From NCBI GenBank assembly GCA_031431435.1, contig JANPDI010000230.1, positions 1 to 20,892 of the forward strand: a stretch of DNA of 20,892 nt, in the 5' to 3' direction. This stretch comes from UKL13-2 sp031431435. Its GTDB lineage: Bacteria; Pseudomonadota; Gammaproteobacteria; Burkholderiales; Usitatibacteraceae. This document shows positions 16,264-20,892 of the stretch, piece after piece (within the stretch, counting starts at the first letter, position 1; every line of letters starts with the position of its first letter). Both the position numbers and the translations under genes were made by a program. The notes under the pieces were generated by a model, which was given only the letters and a program-made list of their open reading frames with translations, was not told the origin of the DNA and ran no database searches.

Positions 16264-16536
16264 CTATTCAGCGGTGGTTGGATCAATTATCGAGGTAACT
16301 TCGGAGACACTGTTTGCCGGAAAGCCGCCTTGCTGGGCATGCTCCCGAACCATTTTTTCATTTGGCGCGATGTATACGCAATAAACCTTATCGCCGGCCA
16401 CGTAACTTTGGACCCATTGAATCTGTGGCCCCATTTTACTTAACACGCCGCACGACGTTTGCGAAATCCCTTTGAGTTCTTGAGGCGACAATTTTCCGGC
16501 GCCGGGGATCTCGCGTTCAATTACATACTTTGGCAT
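16264..16536 (-). CDS. DUF4242-family small protein
   Basis: This is a 90-residue protein starting MPKYVIEREIPGAGKLSPQE, the recognisable N-terminus of the DUF4242 (SCO4226-like, nickel-binding) family. The rest fits the ferredoxin-like fold: WVQSYVAGDKVYCVYIAP near 47-64, then HAQQGGFPANSVSEVTSII at the end. The ATG at 16536 has an excellent AAGGA RBS with about 7-base spacing. The frame is open 32 codons further but without a good start signal. It is a stand-alone gene with AT-rich upstream DNA unlike its neighbours and an attC-like site directly after its stop, so it looks like a gene cassette. Cellular role unknown. Confidence 0.85.
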   Translation of the reverse strand: MPKYVIEREIPGAGKLSPQELKGISQTSCGVLSKMGPQIQWVQSYVAGDKVYCVYIAPNEKMVREHAQQGGFPANSVSEVTSIIDPTTAE

Positions 16537-16750
16537 ATCACTGTCCTTATCGCTAATTTCCGAGCGGGCAACATACCCGTCGGCCCCACCCGCCACGTAC
16601 ATCGTGACACCCCACTGTGTTTGTGGTGACAATCAAGTGTTCACCATTGTTTGGATTGACGTAAATCTTGTTTATGAAAAATAAAAAACTTTTTTGAAAT
16701 CACGTCACGGTTTAGGCGTTTTACACGTTAATACAATCAGCTTTGTGATG
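16537..16750. other. AT-rich intergenic stretch between araC-type gene and DUF4242 gene
   Basis: This 214-base stretch is clearly more AT-rich than its surroundings, especially 16672-16700 (runs of A and T). It must contain the promoter of the DUF4242 gene and the end of the araC transcript. A minus-strand TTTCAA-N17-CATAAA is a weak promoter candidate. I see no GC-rich terminator and no gene. Confidence 0.45.
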
Positions 16751-17764
16751 TCAATCCTGGCGGCCGCGGGTTTGCGGTGATGCCTCGTCGGCAGTTCTTT
16801 CGAGCTTTTTCCGGTGTGTGCGTCGCCACGTTGCCGGCGGTACGCCATATTCGCGGCTGAAGGCGCGGCTAAACGCGGTGTCGGTTTGGTATCCCACATC
16901 CTCAGCGATCTGGATCAAAGGCGCATTGCTGGCCGACAACAGGTTGGCAGCCAGGAGCATGCGCCATTGGGTCAAATACTGCATTGGCGCGATGCCGACG
17001 ATCAACTGGAATTTTTCAGCCAGCACTGACCGCGATGTTGCGGACTCTTTCGCCAAATCTTCCAAGGTCCAAGCGCGCGCAGGTTGTTTATGCAGCGCAC
17101 CCAACGCCGCACCCACAATGCGGTCACCGACACCGGCCAGCCAGCCCGTGGCACCCGGCGTCTGTTGGTTCATGTAAATGCGCAGGACCTCAATAAACAG
17201 AACTTCCGACAATTTCGCCAACACGCCCATCCCGCCCGGACGTGGCGATTTGGCTTCGCTCAGGGCATATCGCAACGAGGCCTCGAGCCACGCGCCTGCA
17301 TTGGATCCACGCACGTTTACTTTGACAACGGACGGAAGCCCGGCAAGAAGCATACGGGCGAGACGCGCATCGCAGCCCAGATAGCCGCACACCAGGCGCG
17401 TGGTGGCGCCACCGCCGCCGAAGGCCAACTGCCGTGGCCGTCGCGCCAGCACCTCGGCGAGGCTGCGCGCGCCCTGGCCCGGGAGCACGCCCGGTGCGGA
17501 GGTCATGCGATGCGCATCGCCCTGCGGAAACAGCACCACGTCCCCCGCCGTCAGGTGCAGCGGCGGCGCGTTGTTCATTTCGACAAAACATTCCCCCTCG
17601 GTAATCAGGTGAAAGATCACCACCTTTTCGGCGCCGGGCTCGAGCAAAGGTGCCGCCAAGTCGGCGCAGGGCGACTGGTAGCACCACGGCGCGGTGAATT
17701 TGGCGTTGATGAAAATCGCACTCACCAATCGCACCACGCGCAGGATTTCGGAAAACGCATCCAT
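16751..17764 (-). CDS. AraC-family transcriptional regulator (cupin sensor domain)
   Basis: This is a DNA-binding regulator of 337 residues from the ATG at 17764. A TTG two codons earlier is possible. Residues about 5-200 form a cupin-like sensor domain (VIFHLITEGECFVEM, HLTAGDVVLFPQGDAH), of the AraC-binding type found with OsmC or redox-enzyme genes. Residues about 230-316 are the double helix-turn-helix (LEDLAKESATSRSVLAEKF, then IAEDVGYQTDTAFSRAFSRE). It starts within a few bases of the end of the OsmC-like gene, so the two form one operon. Likely targets are its own operon and the divergent methyltransferases, where a 21-base-spaced direct repeat occurs. Confidence 0.88.
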   Translation of the reverse strand: MDAFSEILRVVRLVSAIFINAKFTAPWCYQSPCADLAAPLLEPGAEKVVIFHLITEGECFVEMNNAPPLHLTAGDVVLFPQGDAHRMTSAPGVLPGQGARSLAEVLARRPRQLAFGGGGATTRLVCGYLGCDARLARMLLAGLPSVVKVNVRGSNAGAWLEASLRYALSEAKSPRPGGMGVLAKLSEVLFIEVLRIYMNQQTPGATGWLAGVGDRIVGAALGALHKQPARAWTLEDLAKESATSRSVLAEKFQLIVGIAPMQYLTQWRMLLAANLLSASNAPLIQIAEDVGYQTDTAFSRAFSREYGVPPATWRRTHRKKLERTADEASPQTRGRQD

Positions 17765-17770
17765 GCGCAA

Positions 17771-18304
17771 TCAATCCGCGGCGATATCAATATGCAGCGC
17801 GACCTGCACCGCGTTCTGCACCGCACTGGCAATCGGCGCGCAGCGATTGCTCTGCTCCACAAGTTCGCGCAGGCGCTCGGGGGTGACCCCGCTTGCGCTA
17901 ATGCTGACATGCAACTGCACATCGCTGGGCCCGGCACAAACCGGGCTGCCATCTTCGCCATCCATGCCAAGCAGGCCGCGCGTATCCGAGCGGCTGCTGG
18001 CGCGCACTTCAAGGGTGCTCAGTGCGATGCCGGCAGCGGCGGCACTCATGGCGATACGCGTTGCCGCACAGGAGGCGAGGCCGGCGCGAAACAACCAGCC
18101 CGGCGTGACCTGGTCGCCGTTGCCGCCGATTTCGCGCGGCATATCGGTCGCCATTTCGGTGCCATTGGCGTGGCTGGCGACCACGCGCGTGCCGCTTTGC
18201 CAGCGCGCGATGGCCGGATCGTCCTGATGTGGCCCCAATTCCGGTTTGCGTTTGAGTACCGAGGCGACGCGCGCCATGGCAGTGGCGATTTCCTGCATGC
18301 TCAT
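17771..18304 (-). CDS. OsmC/Ohr-family protein
   Basis: OsmC-family proteins reduce organic hydroperoxides with a pair of cysteines. This one has 177 residues. Both cysteines are seen: Cys near 79 in RAGLASCAATRIAM, and Cys near 155 in QSNRCAPIASAV, the family's second Cys motif. A Thr-Pro-Gly before the first Cys (QVTPGWLFRAGLASC) is also typical. The ATG at 18304 has a strong GGAGG RBS 7 bases upstream. It is the first gene of an operon with the AraC regulator and is divergent from two methyltransferases. Peroxidase activity is the family's role; the true substrate is unknown. Confidence 0.87.
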   Translation of the reverse strand: MSMQEIATAMARVASVLKRKPELGPHQDDPAIARWQSGTRVVASHANGTEMATDMPREIGGNGDQVTPGWLFRAGLASCAATRIAMSAAAAGIALSTLEVRASSRSDTRGLLGMDGEDGSPVCAGPSDVQLHVSISASGVTPERLRELVEQSNRCAPIASAVQNAVQVALHIDIAAD

Positions 18305-18589
18305 GTTGCGACCTCCGCATTCGATGCCTGACTCAGGCGAAGCCGTATTGTGACCGCAGTCGCGGCGGCGGCCAAGGGGGTGTCCGCGAACGCGGCTTTT
18401 GGCGGACGATCAGGCAGCTTTGGCGGACGCATGGCAAGTGCAGGGTCGCGGCCGGACGAAGGGACAGGATGCTGCGACGCACGGACAGGACGCGGGCAGT
18501 TGCCAGCGCGATAGTGGCTTCAAGCACGCCGCCCTTACGGAAACCGCGCAAACCGCGCAAACCCGCTTCTATCGACAAGGAGTCCTGAA
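18305..18589. promoter_or_regulatory. Divergent promoter region, OsmC-araC versus methyltransferases
   Basis: This 285-base GC-rich non-coding stretch holds the paired TTTGGCGGACG repeat listed separately, a GTGTCCGC (18380-18387) that is a partial inverted copy of it, and a tandem of AACCGCGCA (18542-18559). The methyltransferase RBS AAGGAG (18578-18583 region) ends the stretch. I see no convincing sigma-70 hexamers, which fits activator dependence. Confidence 0.5.
18398..18439 (+). promoter_or_regulatory. 21-base-spaced direct repeat, candidate AraC-type operator
   Basis: TTTGGCGGACG occurs at 18398-18408 and, perfectly, at 18419-18429, so the period is exactly 21 bases (two helical turns). 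AraC-family regulators typically bind two direct half-sites with this spacing. The regulator encoded 0.6 kb away in the divergent operon is the obvious candidate. Binding is inference. Confidence 0.5.
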
Positions 18590-19471
18590 ATGAACACTGC
18601 CACCGCATCTTCCACTGCATCTGCCAACGCATCTTTCAGCAATACTGCCGCCGCAGCGGCCACGCCGGCGCCCGATCTGGTGGCGTTAAAAGGCCGCCAG
18701 CAAACCGCCTGGGCCAGCGGTGATTACGGCATCATCGGCACCACGCTGCAAATTGTTGGTGAGACGCTGGCCGAGGCATGCGACCTGCGCTTCGATGAAC
18801 GCGTACTCGATGTTGCCGCCGGCAATGGCAATGCCACGCTGGCAGCAGCGCGACGTGGCTGCAAGGTCACCTCGACAGACTATGTCGCGAGCCTGCTAGA
18901 GCAAGGGGCGGCGCGTGCGGCTGCCGAGCATTTGTCGGTGCATTTCCAGGCGGCCGATGCCGAAGCGCTGCCGTTCGAGGACGCAAGCTTTGATGCGGTG
19001 TTGTCGACGTTCGGCGTGATGTTTGCGCCAGACCAGGCCAAGGCCGCTGCTGAGCTCGCGCGCGTCTGCCGCCCGGGCGGGCGTATCGGTCTCGCCAACT
19101 GGACGCCTGAAAGCCTGGTTGGGCAACTGTTCAAGGCGCTCGGCAAACAATTACCGCCACCCGTCGGCGTGCTGCCGCCCTCGCGTTGGGGCGTCGAGGC
19201 GCATCTGCAATCCATGTTTGGCAACTTGGCGTCCAATATTACGGTCAAGCAGCAGGTGTTTAATTTTCGCTACCGCTCGGCGGCGCATTTCATCGAGGTC
19301 TTTCGTACCTGGTACGGACCAATCCACAAAGCCTTCGCCGCCCTGCCCGCAGACAAGGCCTCGCTGCTCGAGCGCGACTTGACTGAACTGCTCGGTGGTC
19401 TCAACCGCGGCGGTGCCAATTCGCTAGTGGTGCCAAGCGAGTATCTAGAAATTGTCATCACCCGTCGCTGA
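18590..19471 (+). CDS. Class I SAM-dependent methyltransferase
   Basis: This is a small-molecule-type methyltransferase of 293 residues. Residues 1-30 are an Ala/Ser/Thr-rich tail. Motif I is VLDVAAGNGNATL (72-84), followed by the acidic residue of strand two in STDY near 97, AADAEALPFEDASFDAV near 121-137, and RPGGRIGLANW near 161-171. The pattern resembles UbiE/Methyltransf_11 proteins. The ATG has an AAGGAG RBS 8 bases upstream. The gene is followed 13 bases later by a second methyltransferase, so they are co-transcribed. Acceptor unknown; the C-terminal half (PPSRWGVEAHLQSMFG...) points to a lineage of proteobacterial methyltransferases without known function. Confidence 0.88.
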   Translation: MNTATASSTASANASFSNTAAAAATPAPDLVALKGRQQTAWASGDYGIIGTTLQIVGETLAEACDLRFDERVLDVAAGNGNATLAAARRGCKVTSTDYVASLLEQGAARAAAEHLSVHFQAADAEALPFEDASFDAVLSTFGVMFAPDQAKAAAELARVCRPGGRIGLANWTPESLVGQLFKALGKQLPPPVGVLPPSRWGVEAHLQSMFGNLASNITVKQQVFNFRYRSAAHFIEVFRTWYGPIHKAFAALPADKASLLERDLTELLGGLNRGGANSLVVPSEYLEIVITRR

Positions 19472-19484
19472 ACGGGGCGCCCTC

Positions 19485-20321
19485 ATGGATGCCCGGCTTC
19501 AACGACGCGTGCAACGTTACGGCTGGGACCTTGCCGCCGTCGATTACGAACCCCTGTGGGGCCCACAACTCGCGGAGGCGCAGGCGCAACTGCTGGACCA
19601 AGCCGCCTTGCAGCCGGGGGAGACGGTGCTCGACATTGCCTGCGGCACCGGCATCGTCAGTTTTGCCGCCGCGCGGGCGGTTGGCGAGAACGGCCAGGTG
19701 ATCGGCATCGACCTTTCCGGTCAGATGATAGACGCCGCGCAACGACAGGCGGCGCAAAACAGCCATCAACATTTACGCTTCGCGCGCATGGATGCCGAAG
19801 CGCTCGACCTCGCCGACGCCAGCGTCGATGTGGTGCTCTGCGCCTTGGGCCTGATGTACGTCCCCGATCCGGCACGCGCGCTTGCCGAGATGCGGCGTGT
19901 GCTGCGCCCCGGCGGCCGTATCGTCATTGCCGTTTGGGGAGAGCGCAAGCATTGCGGTTGGGCATCGCTATTTTCGATTGTCGATGCGGAAGTGTCGAGC
20001 GAGGTCTGTCCGCTGTTTTTCCATCTGGGCCAGGGCGAGGCGCTGGCGCGACTGTGCCAGGCCGCATCGTTCGACGTGACGAAACAGCATCGTCTACACA
20101 CGACGCTGGACTATGCCGACGGCGATGCTGCCTGTGATGCCGCCTTCATCGGCGGGCCGGTGGCGCTGGCATGGTCGCGCTTCGACGCGGCGACGCGGGC
20201 CCGCACGCGCGCCAGCTATCTGGCGTCGATTTCGACCTGGCAGCACGCATCAGGCTATCGCGTACCGGGAGAATTTGTGATTCTGTCGGCGAATGTGTCG
20301 TCCAGCGTGGCGCAAGCCTAA
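19485..20321 (+). CDS. Class I SAM-dependent methyltransferase (UbiE-like)
   Basis: This is a second methyltransferase of 278 residues from the ATG at 19485. An upstream TTG at 19452 would overlap the previous gene and lacks an RBS. Motif I is VLDIACGTGIVSFAA (48-62), with the acidic Asp in GIDLSGQMIDAA near 76, MDAEALDLADASVDVV near 102-117, and RPGGRIVIAVWGERKHCGW near 141-159. It shares the fold but little else with its upstream neighbour, so the pair may act on successive positions of one substrate or form a heteromer; both are inference. The stop at 20321 is followed by a remnant of a TonB receptor gene. Confidence 0.87.
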   Translation: MDARLQRRVQRYGWDLAAVDYEPLWGPQLAEAQAQLLDQAALQPGETVLDIACGTGIVSFAAARAVGENGQVIGIDLSGQMIDAAQRQAAQNSHQHLRFARMDAEALDLADASVDVVLCALGLMYVPDPARALAEMRRVLRPGGRIVIAVWGERKHCGWASLFSIVDAEVSSEVCPLFFHLGQGEALARLCQAASFDVTKQHRLHTTLDYADGDAACDAAFIGGPVALAWSRFDAATRARTRASYLASISTWQHASGYRVPGEFVILSANVSSSVAQA

Positions 20322-20410
20322 ACCGGCCTCGCCGGCGTCATGGCGGGTGCGCGTGCTGCTGACCGTTGTGGAACCCGTTTCGACCAAGTGCGGGCTGCGT
20401 GGCGGGCGAT
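20322..20410. other. Junction between methyltransferase and receptor remnant
   Basis: This short stretch shows no gene. Its reading frame joins the remnant downstream (…VRAAWRAIAPPF), and a faint resemblance to the receptor sequence (VRAA/RAGV) may mark a deletion scar, but it is too weak to align with confidence. Confidence 0.4.
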
Positions 20411-20522
20411 CGCGCCGCCATTCACCAACCAGGCGCGTTACATCCAGACGATGTGGGACTCGAGTTACGGCGATCCTCGCGGCCGCTCTTCCTACGCTTC
20501 ATTGACCGACTCGTTTACGTAA
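20411..20522 (+). pseudogene. 3' remnant of a TonB-dependent receptor gene
   Basis: The frame reads APPFTNQARYIQTMWDSSYG and DPRGRSSYASLTDSFT before TAA. It is the last ~35 residues of a receptor closely similar to the one at 12402-15212 (PPFTNQARYFQTMWDSSYGD…YASLTYSFK). Nothing further upstream matches a receptor, so only the C-terminus survives. Changes Y to D in the final beta-strand and K to T at the end suggest loss of selection. It is not a working gene. Confidence 0.85.
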
Positions 20523-20587
20523 GCCGCAAACCGGCAGGCACCCACAGAGGTGCCGTCGAAAAAATCAGCAGCCTCTACGTTGAAAAC

Positions 20588-20627
20588 AAAACCCCCATCA
20601 GCAAACACTGATGGGGGTTTTGTTTTT
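20588..20627. terminator. Rho-independent terminator, second copy
   Basis: It has the same 14-base stem and CAAACA loop as at 15276-15309, followed by TTTTGTTTTT. It now sits downstream of the two methyltransferase genes and can serve as their terminator. Confidence 0.9.
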
Positions 20628-20713
20628 GGTCATCGGAAACTGAAAAGAATTTTTCCGGGCTTACGCTATCGAATCAGTTGTCGAAACAGTAGCGGCTAGG
20701 GCAGCTGCTGACG

Positions 20714-20892
20714 GCGGATTCAACCGGTCAGTGCAACATCTCAGATTCTGCATGAGCGGAAGGAGTGTTGCAAATGAAATACAGAACAAGGACCTACTAC
20801 ACGGAAAGCCAGAAGGCGCTGATGTGGGAGCGATGGAAGACAGGCGAATCTCTTCAGCAAATTGCCCAACTGTTTGATCGCAACCATTCATC
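20714..20892 (+). mobile_element. IS30-family insertion sequence, left end (runs off the window)
   Basis: GATTCAACCGGTCAGTGCAACA at about 20717-20738 resembles the terminal inverted repeat of IS30-family elements (the ATTCAA-x-x-GGTCA-x-x-GCAACA pattern). It is followed by a transposase start at 20774. The exact outer border is not visible by eye, and no right end is in the window. Confidence 0.65.
20774..20892 (+). CDS. IS30-family transposase, N-terminal part
   Basis: The first 39 codons are present: MKYRTRTYYTESQKALMWER, then WKTGESLQQIAQLFDRNHSS running into the window end. This is the N-terminal helix-turn-helix of IS30-type transposases, which binds the terminal repeats. GGAAGGAG about 8 bases before the ATG is a good RBS. 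It is truncated only by the window, so intactness cannot be judged. Confidence 0.85.
   Translation, partial: MKYRTRTYYTESQKALMWERWKTGESLQQIAQLFDRNHS

Larger units (their letters stand above)
20411..20627 (+). repeat. Direct repeat copy 2: receptor 3' end plus 3' UTR
   Basis: This is the second copy of 15101-15314 at an offset of 5310 bases. The non-coding part (20524-20586) is identical to copy 1 for 63 bases including the GGCACC hairpin (20537-20554). A two-base difference precedes the terminator, which is again identical. The repeat ends at about 20627, after which the sequences diverge. Confidence 0.9.

Noticed and set aside
16046..16264. Possible 72-residue minus-strand protein starting MAPNKALKLVSLPLFF
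   Set aside because: It is a translation of the attC-like palindrome (NKALKL is what GCCTAACAAGGCGCTCAAG encodes) and then overlaps the hydrolase in another frame. There is no RBS.
16672..16700. A/T runs as a rho-independent terminator for the araC-type gene
   Set aside because: The A6/T6 pairing has no GC-rich stem; a rho-independent terminator cannot be supported here.
17084..18331. Plus-strand open frame of 415 codons opposite the AraC and OsmC genes
   Set aside because: The composition is His/Arg/Ala-rich low quality, there is no domain, and both minus-strand genes show clear family motifs.
18542..18566. Tandem AACCGCGCA repeats as a start of a CRISPR or operator array
   Set aside because: Two and a partial 9-base units without spacers are a small local duplication; no CRISPR features are present.

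Overview
The window looks like chromosomal DNA of a GC-rich Gram-negative proteobacterium, probably gamma- or betaproteobacterial. The grounds are a TonB-dependent outer-membrane receptor, a periplasmic binding protein with its ABC permeases, the arginine succinyltransferase (AST/Aru) pathway, and a gene order that copies the Pseudomonas aot-argR-aru locus. I cannot name the genus.

Region 1 (1-12054, all minus strand, so read from right to left) is one arginine locus. In transcription order it holds a secreted cyanophycinase, the arginine ABC transporter (binding protein, two permeases, an AotO-type deacylase homologue and the ATPase), an AraC-type regulator resembling Pseudomonas ArgR, and then aruC, aruF, aruG, astD and the first 74 codons of astB. 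Many junctions are tightly coupled: the ends of cyanophycinase/binding protein and astD/astB overlap as ATGA, aruF/aruG overlap by 7 bases, and the AotO stop abuts the ATPase start. The cyanophycinase is inserted as first gene ahead of the transporter. Upstream of it lies a two-half-site tandem that fits the Pseudomonas ArgR operator pattern (TGTCGC-N8-AA-N5 at 21-base spacing). A large TonB-dependent receptor (12402-15212, plus strand) is transcribed divergently. Together this reads as a scavenging system. External or released cyanophycin (multi-L-arginyl-poly-aspartate) would be cut by the exported enzyme. Products or free arginine would be imported, and arginine would go through the AST pathway to glutamate and succinate under arginine control. 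The protein identities are well supported; the receptor substrate and the assembled pathway are inference.

Region 2 (15213-20640) is accessory. The last ~110 coding bases of the receptor and its 3' untranslated region with terminator recur at 20411-20627. These direct repeats lie 5310 bases apart and bracket an alpha/beta hydrolase, a DUF4242 protein, an AraC-type regulator with an OsmC-family protein, and two tandem SAM-dependent methyltransferases. A stretch resembling an integron attC site directly follows the DUF4242 stop codon. The OsmC/methyltransferase divergent promoter holds a 21-base-spaced direct repeat, a candidate operator for the neighbouring AraC protein.

Region 3 (about 20714-20892) is the left end of an IS30-family insertion sequence, cut by the window edge. 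I saw no tRNA, rRNA or CRISPR array.
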